A DNA stretch of 64,000 nt from Caenimonas aquaedulcis (GTDB lineage: Bacteria > Pseudomonadota > Gammaproteobacteria > Burkholderiales > Burkholderiaceae_C), in the NCBI RefSeq assembly GCF_015831345.1, contig NZ_JADWYS010000001.1, positions 1,188,118-1,252,117 of the forward strand. The letters run 5' to 3'. The position numbers and the translations under genes were made by a program. The notes beneath the pieces were generated by a model. That model searched no databases. It was not told the origin of the DNA and saw only the letters and a program-made list of their open reading frames with translations. Of this stretch, positions 28,144 to 36,905 are shown piece after piece (within the stretch, counting starts at the first letter, position 1; every line of letters begins with the position of its first letter).

Positions 28144-28893
28144 TCAGATCACCTTGGCTTCGTTCTTGAGTTTCGCCACCAGCGTGGCCACGTCGGGCAC
28201 CTTGATACCGGCCGAGCGCTTGGGCGGCTCGCTCACCTTCAGCGTCTTCAGGTGGGCCTTGATGTCCACGCCCAGGTCCGCCGGCTTGAAGTTGTCCAGT
28301 TGCTTCTTCTTGGCCTTCATGATGTTGGGCAGCGTCACGTAGCGCGGCTCGTTCAGGCGCAGGTCCGTGGTGACGATGGCCGGCAGCGTGATGGACACGG
28401 TCTCCAGGCCACCGTCCACTTCGCGCGTGACCTTGGCCTTGCCGTCGGCCACTTCCACCTTGGAGGCGAACGTGGCTTGCGGCAGGTCCAGCAGCGCGGC
28501 GAGCATCTGGCCGGTCTGGTTGCAATCGTCGTCGATCGCCTGCTTGCCCAGGATCACGAGGCCCGGCTGTTCCTTCTCGAACACGGCCTTGAGCAGCTTG
28601 GCCACGGACAGCGGCTGAAGCTCCTCCGTCGTCTCCACCAGGATCGCGCGGTCGGCGCCGATCGCCATCGCGGTGCGCAGCGTTTCCTGGCATTGCGCCG
28701 GGCCGCAGGACACGGCGATCACTTCCGTCGCGACGCCCTTTTCCTTGAGCCGCACGGCTTCTTCGACGGCAATCTCGTCGAACGGGTTCATGCTCATCTT
28801 CACGTTGGCGATGTCCACGCCCGTGCCGTCCGATTTCACGCGGACCTTCACGTTGTAGTCGACCACCCGTTTCACCGGTACGAGAACCTTCAT
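28144..28893 (-). CDS. etfB: electron transfer flavoprotein, beta subunit
   Basis: 249 aa, the standard length. It starts [19 protein letters not shown] and carries the AMP-binding and ETF-beta signature [16 protein letters not shown] through [20 protein letters not shown] (about residues 88-130). ATG 28893 has AGGAG eight bases upstream. It is the first gene of the operon etfB-etfA-acd-NMO, behind the double-operator control region at 28920-29034. Confidence 0.96.
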   Translation of the reverse strand: MKVLVPVKRVVDYNVKVRVKSDGTGVDIANVKMSMNPFDEIAVEEAVRLKEKGVATEVIAVSCGPAQCQETLRTAMAIGADRAILVETTEELQPLSVAKLLKAVFEKEQPGLVILGKQAIDDDCNQTGQMLAALLDLPQATFASKVEVADGKAKVTREVDGGLETVSITLPAIVTTDLRLNEPRYVTLPNIMKAKKKQLDNFKPADLGVDIKAHLKTLKVSEPPKRSAGIKVPDVATLVAKLKNEAKVI

Positions 28894-28919
28894 GGCTTGC
28901 AGCTCCTGGGAGTTTTGAA

Positions 28920-28946
28920 TTGACGTTTACGTAAACTGGAATTCTA
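28920..28946 (-). promoter_or_regulatory. proximal etf promoter with LiuR-like palindrome
   Basis: GTTTACGTAAAC (28925-28936) is a perfect 12-bp palindrome and extends to TTGACGTTTACGTAAA at 28920-28935. On the minus strand TAGAAT (28946-28941) is a good -10 hexamer, placing the transcript start inside the palindrome, 40-odd bases before etfB. No convincing -35 is seen. From memory the 16-mer resembles the motif of LiuR, the MerR-type regulator of branched-chain amino-acid catabolism in proteobacteria. Confidence 0.45.
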
Positions 28947-29003
28947 AGTGGGCGCACCTGCCGCGCACCGTTCGATTGGACGACAAATGAATTTGCAAAA
29001 TCG

Positions 29004-29034
29004 AAAAACGAACGGTCGTTCTTTTTTAATTATA
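29004..29034 (-). promoter_or_regulatory. distal etf promoter with TetR-type operator
   Basis: GAACG-GT-CGTTC (29010-29021) lies inside a near-perfect 24-base palindrome flanked by A and T runs (29004-29027, a single mismatched pair besides the centre). A perfect -10 hexamer TATAAT reads on the minus strand at 29034-29029, just upstream of it, so the operator would cover the start site. The -35 is weak. Operators of this form are typical of TetR-family repressors of fatty-acid genes. Confidence 0.45.
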
Positions 29035-29096
29035 GGACGACCCCGTGGGGATTCCGCGTGTGCCCGCCGCGCGATTGTCCGCGTCATGACAATTGC

Positions 29097-29112
29097 CCGA
29101 CCACACGGTCGG
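29097..29112. promoter_or_regulatory. inverted repeat upstream of the TRAP transporter
   Basis: CCGACC-ACAC-GGTCGG is a perfect 6-bp inverted repeat about 80 bases before the dctP ATG. It may be an operator for the TRAP genes. No clear promoter hexamers adjoin it. Confidence 0.25.
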
Positions 29113-29193
29113 TGAATCCGGGTAAGTCTGGACCGGTGGCGTTGCCGCAGGGCCTTACATTCGAAAGCAACCCCATCGCCTGGAGTCTTTCGC

Positions 29194-30204
29194 ATGAAAC
29201 GTTCCTTCCTCTTCCTCGCCGCCGCCGCCGCGCTCGCCGGCCCCGCCTCCGCACAGACCGTGCTCACCGTGTCGAGCTGGCTGCCGCCCACGCACGGCAT
29301 GAGCGTCGCGCAAAAGGAATGGTGCGACCTGCTCGAGAAGAACACCGCGGGCAAGATGAAGTGCAACATCCTGCCGCGCGGCGTGGCCAACCCGCCGGGC
29401 ACTTTCGACGCGATCAAGAACGGCCTGGCCGACGTCTCGTTCACCGTCCACGGCTACACGCCGGGGCGCTTCGTCTACACGCAGATGGCCGAATTCCCCT
29501 TCCTGGGCAACACCTCGGAGCCGATCTCGGTGGCTTTCAACCGGGTCGCGTCGAAGCACCCGGAGTTCATGGCCGAGCACCAGGGCGTGAAAGTCCTCTC
29601 CTTCTTCACCCACGGCCCGGGCATCGTGTTCAACACCAAGCGCGCGATCACCAAGGTGGAAGACCTGCAGGGCCTGAAGTTCCGGGTCGGCGGGGGCATG
29701 GTCAACGAGATTTCCAAGAACCTCGGCATGAACGTGACGCTCAAGCCCGCGCCCGATTCGTACGAACTGCTCTCCGGCGGCGTCATGGACGGCACGCTCT
29801 TCCCGGCCGAATCGACCGAGTCCTTCAAGATCGACAAGATCATCAAGTACGCGACGACCTTCCCCGGCGGCCTGTACAACACCAGCTTCGTCTTCATGAT
29901 GAACCAGGGCCGCTACGACAAGCTCACGGCCGACGAGAAGAAGGCGGTCGACGCGATCTCCGGCGAGCCGGCCGCGCGCATCTTCGGCCGCGCCTGGGAC
30001 AACGTGGACCGCCGCGCGACCGCGCTGATGCAGGTCAACCAGGTGCAGATCACCAAGGCCGACGCGAAGTTCGTCGCCGACGTGAAGGCCAAGACCGCGC
30101 CGCTGGAGCAGAAATGGGTCAGCGAAGCGGCGGCCAAAGGCTTGAAGGACCCGGCCAAGGTGCTGGCCGAATTCCGCGCGGAAATCGCGAAGCAGGAAAA
30201 GTGA
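29194..30204 (+). CDS. dctP: TRAP transporter substrate-binding protein (DctP family)
   Basis: 336 aa. A Sec signal peptide ends around residue 20 (AGPASAQT). The mature protein has the DctP/TAXI-like fold with LTVSSWLPPTHGMS at the start, the hinge block GIVFNTKRAITKVEDLQGLKFR (about residues 149-170, with the substrate-carboxylate arginine), and a helical C-terminus. It is the periplasmic receptor of a TRAP system, probably for an organic acid; the exact ligand is unknown. A GGAG site lies nine bases before the ATG. First gene of dctP-dctQ-dctM. Confidence 0.92.
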   Translation: MKRSFLFLAAAAALAGPASAQTVLTVSSWLPPTHGMSVAQKEWCDLLEKNTAGKMKCNILPRGVANPPGTFDAIKNGLADVSFTVHGYTPGRFVYTQMAEFPFLGNTSEPISVAFNRVASKHPEFMAEHQGVKVLSFFTHGPGIVFNTKRAITKVEDLQGLKFRVGGGMVNEISKNLGMNVTLKPAPDSYELLSGGVMDGTLFPAESTESFKIDKIIKYATTFPGGLYNTSFVFMMNQGRYDKLTADEKKAVDAISGEPAARIFGRAWDNVDRRATALMQVNQVQITKADAKFVADVKAKTAPLEQKWVSEAAAKGLKDPAKVLAEFRAEIAKQEK

Positions 30205-30208
30205 CCGG

Positions 30209-30694
30209 TTGAAAAAGCTCCTTACTCTCGCCTGCGGCCTGCTTTCGGGGGCCGCGCTCTTCGCGATCATGGCGCTGACGTTCGCCGACGTCACCGGCCG
30301 CAAGCTGATGGACAACTCCATCCCCGGCTCGCTGGAGATGACGGAATTGCTCATGGTGATCGTCATCTTCGCGGCCCTCCCGCTCGTGTCGCTGCGCGGC
30401 GAGCACGTCGTATTCGATTCGATGGACAGCTACCTGCCTCCCCGCGTCCTGAAGTTCCAGAAGGCCGCGATCCACCTGCTGTCCGCCCTCGCCTTGCTCG
30501 CGCTCGGCTGGCTGATGTGGAACACGGGCGCGCAGTTCGCGCAGAACGGCGAGACCACGGCGCAGCTCAAGCTCGCCAAGGCGCCCTTCATCTACGGCAT
30601 GGGCATCCTGTGCGCGATCTCGGGGCTCGTGCACCTGTACCTGATGGTGCGGCCGCCGGCCGAACTCGCGGACGGCGAAGGAACGGCACTGTGA
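30209..30694 (+). CDS. dctQ: TRAP transporter small permease (DctQ family)
   Basis: 161 aa from a TTG at 30209, four bases after dctP; no ATG exists early enough to preserve the first membrane helix. Four hydrophobic segments are seen (about residues 8-25, 43-62, 85-105, 128-148), with FADVTGRKLMD after the first and a conserved SLRGEHV block before the third, as in DctQ. It forms the membrane complex with DctM. Its stop overlaps the dctM GTG (GTGA). Confidence 0.88.
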   Translation: MKKLLTLACGLLSGAALFAIMALTFADVTGRKLMDNSIPGSLEMTELLMVIVIFAALPLVSLRGEHVVFDSMDSYLPPRVLKFQKAAIHLLSALALLALGWLMWNTGAQFAQNGETTAQLKLAKAPFIYGMGILCAISGLVHLYLMVRPPAELADGEGTAL

Positions 30695-31983
30695 TCGCCG
30701 CGCTCCTGGGCTTCGCGATCATCTTCGCGCTCGCGCTGCTGCGCGTGCCGCTCGCGTTCTCCATGGCGGGTGTCGGCATCGCGGGCATCGGCCTCACGCG
30801 CGGCTGGGACCCTGCGCTCGCCAGCACGGCGCAGGTCGTCTACGAAACGGGCTTCGCCTATACGCTGTCGGTCATCCCCCTCTTCATCCTGATGGGCAAC
30901 TTCGTCGCGCGCGCCGGCCTCGCGCAGGAGCTGTTCCAGGCGGCGTACGCCTTCATCGGCCACCGCCGCGGCGGCCTCGCGCACGCCACCGTGGTCGCCT
31001 GCGCCGGCTTCGGCGCCATCTGCGGCTCCTCGATCGCGACGGCCGCCACGATGGGCAAGGTCGCCTACCCGTCGATGGCGAAGCTCGGCTACAGCAAGGA
31101 GCTGTCCATGGGCGTGATTGCCGCCGGCGGCACGCTGGGCATCATGATCCCGCCGTCCACCATCATGGTGATCTACGGGATCATCACCGAAACCAACATC
31201 GGCAAGCTGTTCGCCGCGGGTGTGCTGCCCGGACTGCTGTCCGCCGCGTTGATGATGCTGGGCATCGTCTGGATCACGGCACGCGACCCGCAGCATGCGC
31301 CTCCCGGCGCGCGCAGCACCTGGGCAGAGCGCTGGGCCGCGCTGCGCGGCATCTGGGGGGTGTTGCTGCTGGTGATCGTGGTGCTGGGCGGCATCTACGG
31401 CGGCATCTTCACGGCCACCGAAGGCGCGGGTTTCGGCGCGTTCGGCGCGTTCGTCTTCGCGCTCGCGCGGCGCCGCCTCACCTGGGCCATCCTGTACGAA
31501 GTGCTGGTCGAGTCGGCCCGCACCACCGCCATGCTGTTCACGCTGCTGATCGCGGCGACGCTCTTTGCGAACTTCGTCAACTTCACGTCCATGCCCGGCG
31601 ACCTGAAGTCGCTCATCACCACCAGCGGCCTCTCGCCGACCATGATCATCGTCGCGATGATGGGCATCTACGTGGTCCTGGGCACGGTGATGGAAGAGCT
31701 CACGATGGTGCTGCTCACCATCCCGCTGTTCTTCCCGATCGTCACCGCGCTCGGGTTCGACCCGATCTGGTTCGGCGTGCTGATCGTGATGGTGGTGCAG
31801 ATCGGCCTGATTTCGCCTCCCGTGGGCATGAACATGTTCGTGCTCAATGCCCTCCTGCCCGGGGTGGGACTCGGCGCGATCTACCGGGGCTGCTGGCCCT
31901 TCGTGTTCGTGCTGGTGCTCATGCTGGCGATGCTCATCGCCTTCCCGCAGCTCAGCCTGTGGCTGCCGTCCCTGATGAAATAG
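30691..31983 (+). CDS. dctM: TRAP transporter large permease (DctM family)
   Basis: 430 aa from GTG 30691 (VIAALLGFAIIFALALLRVP). About eleven to twelve membrane segments. Family landmarks are GNFVARAGLAQELF, the GSSIATAATMGKVAYP sodium/substrate loop, GGTLGIMIPPSTIMVIYG and the C-terminal repeat ISPPVGMNMFVLN. It is the sodium-driven transport channel. Its last 32 bases overlap the convergent mscS gene. Confidence 0.93.
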   Translation: MIAALLGFAIIFALALLRVPLAFSMAGVGIAGIGLTRGWDPALASTAQVVYETGFAYTLSVIPLFILMGNFVARAGLAQELFQAAYAFIGHRRGGLAHATVVACAGFGAICGSSIATAATMGKVAYPSMAKLGYSKELSMGVIAAGGTLGIMIPPSTIMVIYGIITETNIGKLFAAGVLPGLLSAALMMLGIVWITARDPQHAPPGARSTWAERWAALRGIWGVLLLVIVVLGGIYGGIFTATEGAGFGAFGAFVFALARRRLTWAILYEVLVESARTTAMLFTLLIAATLFANFVNFTSMPGDLKSLITTSGLSPTMIIVAMMGIYVVLGTVMEELTMVLLTIPLFFPIVTALGFDPIWFGVLIVMVVQIGLISPPVGMNMFVLNALLPGVGLGAIYRGCWPFVFVLVLMLAMLIAFPQLSLWLPSLMK

Positions 31984-33223
31984 CCGCATCGCCCAGGATG
32001 CGCACGACGCGCTGCGGATACGGGATGTCGATGCCCGCCTCGCGCAGCCCCTTGAGGATCTTGAGGTTGACGTCGGACTTCACGTTGGTCTGGCCGTTCA
32101 TCGGGTCCGAGATCCAGAACTGCAACGCAAACTCCAGGCCGTCCGCGCCGAATTTCAGGAGCCGCGCGGCGGGCGCTGGGTCTTCGATGACCCGCGCCGT
32201 CGTGCGCGCCGCATCGACCAGGATCGCCTGCACCGCATCGACGTCGCTGTCGTAGCCCACCGTCACTTCCGTGGTGACGAGGATGCGCGGATCGGCCAGG
32301 GACAGATTCTCGATGCGCTCGGTGATCAGCTTCTCGTTCGGCACGATCGATTCGCGTCCCGCCAGCGAACGGATCAGCGTGTAGCGCGTCTTGATGTCCA
32401 CCACCACGCCTTCGAAGGCGTCGACCCGCACCGTGTCGCCGATGCGCAGCGACCGCTCGAAGAGGATCACGAAACCGCTGATGTAATTCGCGGCGAGTTT
32501 CTGCAGGCCGAACCCGAGCCCCACGCCGACGGCGCCGCCCAGCACGGACAACGCCGTGAGGTCCACGCCGACGGCCGACAGCGCGAACAGCAGGCCCACC
32601 AGCAGCAGCACCGCGCGGATCGCGCTGGCCGCGACCTTGCGCAGCGACAGGTCGTGCACCGCATCGCGCAGCACCTTGCGCTCCAGCGCCGCCGAAATCC
32701 ACAGCGTCGCGACCAGCACGGCGCCCGCCGACAGGATGCCCTGCACGATCACGAGCAGGCTCACCTTCGACTTGCCGAAGGCGAAGTGGATGTCGTCCAT
32801 CTGCTCCATCACGAGCGGCAGCAGGCCGACGATCCACAGCACCGCGGCGATCCATGCGAGCCAGGAAAAGAGCCGCTCCACCAGGCGCGCCACGGCAGAC
32901 CCCGGGAACACGAGGGTGAATACACGTGCAAGGAAGCGGATGCCCGCCAGCGAAATCAGCACCGGCAGCGCGATCTTGAGCAGCACGATTTTCTGGTGCT
33001 GCGCCAGCAACAGGATCGCGCTGTAGGTGAAGATGAGCGCGAGCAGGGGAAAGAGCAGGCCGTCGATGATCCCCCGGCCGAACCACACGGATTCCGGCGG
33101 CTGGCGCCGCCCGGCAAGCCAGCACAGGCCGAACGCCAGCAGCAGGCAGCCCGCCAGCGCGAACAGCTCCGTCGGCGCGCCCGGGTGGCCCAGGTCGCGC
33201 AGCAACTGGTCGACTTCCGTCAT
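31952..33223 (-). CDS. mechanosensitive ion channel, MscS family
   Basis: 423 aa. Four to five N-terminal hydrophobic segments precede the pore helix and beta domain: GGAVGVGLGFGLQKLAANYISGF is the glycine/alanine-rich TM3 pore (about residues 229-251), then RSLRIGDTVRVD and the beta-domain VPNEKLI. The C-terminal alpha/beta vestibule ends near PQRVVRIL. It releases solutes under hypo-osmotic stress. Its ATG overlaps the stop of the enoyl-CoA hydratase homologue (ATGA) and its 3' end overlaps dctM. Confidence 0.9.
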   Translation of the reverse strand: MTEVDQLLRDLGHPGAPTELFALAGCLLLAFGLCWLAGRRQPPESVWFGRGIIDGLLFPLLALIFTYSAILLLAQHQKIVLLKIALPVLISLAGIRFLARVFTLVFPGSAVARLVERLFSWLAWIAAVLWIVGLLPLVMEQMDDIHFAFGKSKVSLLVIVQGILSAGAVLVATLWISAALERKVLRDAVHDLSLRKVAASAIRAVLLLVGLLFALSAVGVDLTALSVLGGAVGVGLGFGLQKLAANYISGFVILFERSLRIGDTVRVDAFEGVVVDIKTRYTLIRSLAGRESIVPNEKLITERIENLSLADPRILVTTEVTVGYDSDVDAVQAILVDAARTTARVIEDPAPAARLLKFGADGLEFALQFWISDPMNGQTNVKSDVNLKILKGLREAGIDIPYPQRVVRILGDAAISSGTAATG

Positions 33224-33996
33224 TGCTTCCAGGCGGGCTTGCGTTTTTCGGCGAAGGCGCCGACGCCTTCCTGCGCGCAGGCGTCCATCATGTTGACCGC
33301 CATGGTCTGGTTGGCCAGCTGGTAGGCGGCCGCGATGCCCATCTCACGCTGGCGGTAGAACAGTTCCTTGCCCATCGCAAGCGCCTCGCGCGGCTTGTCC
33401 AGGATGCTCGCGATGAGGCTTTCCACCTCCGCGTCGAGCTGGTCCGGCGCGGCGACGCGATTGACGAGGCCGCGGTCCATCGCCTGCCGCGCACTGATGA
33501 ACTCGCCCGTGACCAGCATCTCCATGGCTTGCTTGGCCGGGATGTTGCGCAGCAGCGGGACGCTGGGCGTCGAGCAGAAGAGCCCGAGGTTCACGCCGCT
33601 CACCGCGAATTTCGCCTCGGTGGAAGCCACGGCAAGGTCGCACTGCGCCACGAGCTGGCAGCCGGCCGCCGTCGCGATGCCGTGCACGCGCGCGATGACG
33701 GGCACCGGCAGCGCGAGGATCGTGAGCATCATGCGGCTGCATTGCGCGAAGAGCTGCTGGTAGTAGGCGAGCGAAGGCTGCGCGATCATTTCCTTCAGGT
33801 TGTGGCCTGGGCAAAACGCCTTGCCGTGCGCCGCGATCACCACGGCGCGCGCGGTGTCGTCGCCCGCGACGCGGTCCAGCGCGGCCTGCAGGGCGCCCAG
33901 CATCTCTTCGCTGAGCGCATTGAAACTGGAGGGGCGGTTCATCGTGAGCGTCACGATGCCGCGCGCGTCCTTCTGTTCGATGACGGCCGGGTCCAT
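33220..33996 (-). CDS. enoyl-CoA hydratase/isomerase family protein, catalytic glutamates missing
   Basis: 258-aa crotonase-fold protein. The CoA-binding block AFCPGHNLKEM and the oxyanion-hole segment HGIATAAGCQLVAQCDLA are present. The two glutamates of true enoyl-CoA hydratases are replaced: the first by Gln114 (AAGCQL instead of GGGCEL) and the second by Gly134 (AVSGVNLG instead of GxPExxLG). It resembles the ECHDC3 branch, so hydratase activity is doubtful. It lies ten bases after the histone-deacetylase-like gene and overlaps mscS. Confidence 0.82.
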   Translation of the reverse strand: MDPAVIEQKDARGIVTLTMNRPSSFNALSEEMLGALQAALDRVAGDDTARAVVIAAHGKAFCPGHNLKEMIAQPSLAYYQQLFAQCSRMMLTILALPVPVIARVHGIATAAGCQLVAQCDLAVASTEAKFAVSGVNLGLFCSTPSVPLLRNIPAKQAMEMLVTGEFISARQAMDRGLVNRVAAPDQLDAEVESLIASILDKPREALAMGKELFYRQREMGIAAAYQLANQTMAVNMMDACAQEGVGAFAEKRKPAWKQ

Positions 33997-34006
33997 GTGC
34001 GACTCC

Positions 34007-34960
34007 CTACAGGTCGGCGAGCGATCGCACGTGCGCCTCGACGCTGCGCGCCAGCGCGCCGAGGTTGTAGCCGCCTTCCAGCGACGACACGATGCGCCCG
34101 TTCGAGTACTTCGCGGCGATCTCCTTGATGCGCTCCGTCATCCACGTGTAGTCGGCTTCCACGAGCCCGAGCTGGCCGAGGTCGTCGTCGCGGTGCGCAT
34201 CGAAGCCCGCGCTGATGAAGATCATCTCGGGCTTGAAGGCTTCGAGGCGGGGCAGCCACTGTTCCTCGATCATCTGGCGGATCCTGTCGCCCTTGGTGTA
34301 GGCGGGCACCGGGATGTTCACCATGTTGTCGCCGAGCGGCCGTGAGCCGGTGCCGGGGTAGAACGGGTGCTGGAAGATGCCGACCATCAGCACGCGTTCA
34401 TCGCCGGCCAGGATGTCCTCCGTGCCGTTGCCGTGATGCACGTCGAAGTCCACCACCGCGACGCGTTTCAGGCCGTGCCGCTCCAATGCATACAGCGCGC
34501 CGACCGCGACCTGGTTGAAGATGCAGAAACCCATGGAACGATCGCGGCAGGCGTGGTGCCCGGGCGGGCGCACGGCGCAAAACGCGTTCTGCACCTCGCC
34601 CGCGATCACCGCGTCCGTGGCGGCGAGCACCGCGCCGCAGGCATGCAGCACCGCGCTCCAGGAGCTGGGGTTCATGGCCGTGTCCGGGTCGATCTGGGCG
34701 TAGCCGCGGCCGCCGGCGGCGATGTGCTCCGCGAGTTCCATTTGCAGGCCGCGGATCGCGTTCACCAGCATCTTGCTGTGCGCGAGCTCGATGATCTCGG
34801 TGGAAGCTTCGGGGGCCTCGCGGCGGTCGAGGGCGTCGCCCACGCCGCTGGCAAGGAGCCTATCCTCGATCGCGTCGAGCCGCTCGGGGCACTCGGGGTG
34901 ACCCGGGCCCATTTCGTGCCGCCTGCAATCGGGGTGCGTGAAATACCCGGTTTTATTCAT
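34007..34960 (-). CDS. histone deacetylase family protein (acetylpolyamine amidohydrolase-like)
   Basis: 317 aa, zinc deacetylase fold. The active-site segment is RPPGHHA (His135, His136), metal ligands are in DFDVHHGNG (Asp171, Asp173 region, His175), and the third ligand is in SAGFDAHRDD. Bacterial members remove acetyl groups from polyamines, acetoin-pathway enzymes or unknown substrates. Only 44 bases separate its start from the divergent moxR gene, so both promoters must overlap there. Confidence 0.88.
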   Translation of the reverse strand: MNKTGYFTHPDCRRHEMGPGHPECPERLDAIEDRLLASGVGDALDRREAPEASTEIIELAHSKMLVNAIRGLQMELAEHIAAGGRGYAQIDPDTAMNPSSWSAVLHACGAVLAATDAVIAGEVQNAFCAVRPPGHHACRDRSMGFCIFNQVAVGALYALERHGLKRVAVVDFDVHHGNGTEDILAGDERVLMVGIFQHPFYPGTGSRPLGDNMVNIPVPAYTKGDRIRQMIEEQWLPRLEAFKPEMIFISAGFDAHRDDDLGQLGLVEADYTWMTERIKEIAAKYSNGRIVSSLEGGYNLGALARSVEAHVRSLADL

Positions 34961-35004
34961 GACCTGCGCTCACCTCAGTCCAAATTCGGATAACGTCATG
35001 CCTC

Positions 35005-35925
35005 ATGGAAGCACAACAAAAACTCAAGGCGCTCCTCGACCAGCTTAACACGGTGCTCGTGGGAAAACCCGCCCAGGTGCGCGACTGCGTGGCCTGCCTG
35101 CTGGCCGGCGGGCACCTCCTGATCGAAGACGTCCCGGGCGTCGGCAAGACCACCCTGGCGCACGCCCTCTCCCGCTCCTTCGGGCTGCATTTTTCGCGCG
35201 TGCAGTTCACCGCCGACCTGATGCCCAGCGACCTGTCGGGCGTGTCCATCTACGAACGCGCCAAGGAATCCTTCGTCTTCCACCCCGGCCCGGTCTTCGC
35301 GCAGGTCCTCCTGGCCGACGAAATCAACCGCGCCAGCCCGAAAACCCAGAGCGCGCTGCTGGAGGCGATGGAAGAAAAGCAGGTCACGGTGGAAGGCGAG
35401 ACGCGCGCCCTGCCCTCGCCCTTCTTCGTGATCGCCACGCAGAACCCGCACGACCAGCTCGGCACCTTCGCCCTGCCCGAGTCGCAGCTGGACCGCTTCC
35501 TGATGCGCATCTCGCTGGGCTATCCCGACCGCGCGGCAGAACGCGAACTGCTGGCCGGCGCCGACAGGCGCGGGATGGTGGAAGCGATGCGATCCACGCT
35601 GACACCCGTGGACCTGCAGATGCTCCAGCAGAAGGTGCTGCAGGTGCATGCGGCCGAGCCGCTCCTCACTTACGTGCAGGACCTCGTCGCGGCCACCCGC
35701 TCGGGCCGCTGGTTCCTGCAGGGCCTGTCGCCGCGCGCGGGCATCGCCGTGGTGCGCGCCGCGAAGGCGCAAGCACTCCTGAGCGGGCGTGATTACGTGG
35801 CACCCGACGACGTCCAGTCCATCCTCCCGCAGACGGTGGCGCATCGCATGGTGCCCGTGGGCGACGCCGGACGCGGGCCGATCGAGCAGGTGCGCGCCAT
35901 GCTGGACGCCGTGCCGCTTCCCTGA
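35005..35925 (+). CDS. MoxR-family AAA+ ATPase
   Basis: 306 aa. Walker A is PGVGKTT (residues 44-50), Walker B is LLADEINRASPKTQSALLEAMEE (about residues 103-125, with the MoxR-typical NRA-PK-Q-ALLEAM), and sensor 1 is IATQNP. MoxR ATPases act as metal-insertion or assembly chaperones for vWA-domain partners. Five bases downstream is DUF58, then a TgpA transglutaminase, the standard MoxR-DUF58-TgpA envelope module. Confidence 0.93.
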   Translation: MEAQQKLKALLDQLNTVLVGKPAQVRDCVACLLAGGHLLIEDVPGVGKTTLAHALSRSFGLHFSRVQFTADLMPSDLSGVSIYERAKESFVFHPGPVFAQVLLADEINRASPKTQSALLEAMEEKQVTVEGETRALPSPFFVIATQNPHDQLGTFALPESQLDRFLMRISLGYPDRAAERELLAGADRRGMVEAMRSTLTPVDLQMLQQKVLQVHAAEPLLTYVQDLVAATRSGRWFLQGLSPRAGIAVVRAAKAQALLSGRDYVAPDDVQSILPQTVAHRMVPVGDAGRGPIEQVRAMLDAVPLP

Positions 35926-35930
35926 CCGCC

Positions 35931-36905
35931 ATGGACACGGCTGTCCTGCATCCCGTGCGCTTCACGCGCCAGCGCTTCCGCCAGTGGTGGCAGTCGCGCC
36001 TGCCGCTGTCGGACATCATGACGCTCACGCAGCGCAACGTGTACATCCTGCCGACCCGCCCCGGCTTCATGCTGGGCGCGACGATGCTGCTGCTGCTCAT
36101 CGGCTCCATCAACTACCAGCTCAATCTGGGCTACCTGCTCACCTTCCTGCTCGCGGGCAGCGCGGTGGTGGGCATGCACGTGTGCCACGCGACGCTGCGC
36201 GGGCTCACGATGTCCCTGCTATCGCCCGAAGCGCAGTTCGCCGGCACCAGCGCGACGCTGACCGTGCAGCTCACCAACACGCGCAAGACGACACGCTACG
36301 GGATCGGCATGGCCATCCTGGAAGCGACGCATGAAGACCGCTGGGTCTGGACGGACGTGCCGGCGCAGGCGATGGCGACGGTGCACGTCGCCTTCAAGCC
36401 CGAGCGCCGCGGCCTGCATCGCGTGCCGCCGCTCACGGCGGAGACGCGTTTTCCGCTCGGCACCTTCCGCGTGTGGACGGTCTGGCGGCCTGCCGCGCAG
36501 GTGCTGGTCTATCCCGCGCCCGAAGCCTTCCCACCGCCGCTGCCGCCCGGGGAGCCGCGCGCGGGCGGCGCGGCCGCCATGCGCGTGAACAGCACCGGCG
36601 AATTCGACGGCGTGCGCGCGTATCGGCGCGGCGATCCCTTGAAGCTCGTGGTGTGGAAGAAGGCCGCGAAGGCCGACGAACTCGTGAGCCGCGACACCCA
36701 GCAGGCCCAGCGCTACGAGCTCTGGCTGGACTACGCGCAGGCCGGCGCGGGCGTGGAGGCGAAGCTCTCCCGCCTGGCCGCGTGGGTGGTCCAGGCCGAC
36801 AAGATCGGCCTGGACTTCGGCCTGCGCCTGCCGGGCCAGGAGATCAAGCCCGCGAGCGGCGAGGCGCACAAGCGGCGCTGCCTGGAGGCGCTCGCCCTAT
36901 GTTGA
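35931..36905 (+). CDS. DUF58 domain-containing protein
   Basis: 324 aa. Two adjacent N-terminal transmembrane helices (about residues 42-80) and a cytosolic or periplasmic domain with the DUF58 core: EFDGVRAYRRGDPLKLVVWKKAAK lies at about residues 222-245, the usual RxYxxGDxxRxIxWK motif in variant form. DUF58 proteins carry a vWA-like fold and are the likely MoxR substrates. The stop overlaps the next ATG by seven bases. Confidence 0.87.
   Translation: MDTAVLHPVRFTRQRFRQWWQSRLPLSDIMTLTQRNVYILPTRPGFMLGATMLLLLIGSINYQLNLGYLLTFLLAGSAVVGMHVCHATLRGLTMSLLSPEAQFAGTSATLTVQLTNTRKTTRYGIGMAILEATHEDRWVWTDVPAQAMATVHVAFKPERRGLHRVPPLTAETRFPLGTFRVWTVWRPAAQVLVYPAPEAFPPPLPPGEPRAGGAAAMRVNSTGEFDGVRAYRRGDPLKLVVWKKAAKADELVSRDTQQAQRYELWLDYAQAGAGVEAKLSRLAAWVVQADKIGLDFGLRLPGQEIKPASGEAHKRRCLEALALC

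Noticed and set aside
29041..29193. Promoter hexamers for the TRAP operon
   Set aside because: TTACATT near 29156 has no acceptable -35 at correct spacing; only the inverted repeat at 29097 was kept.
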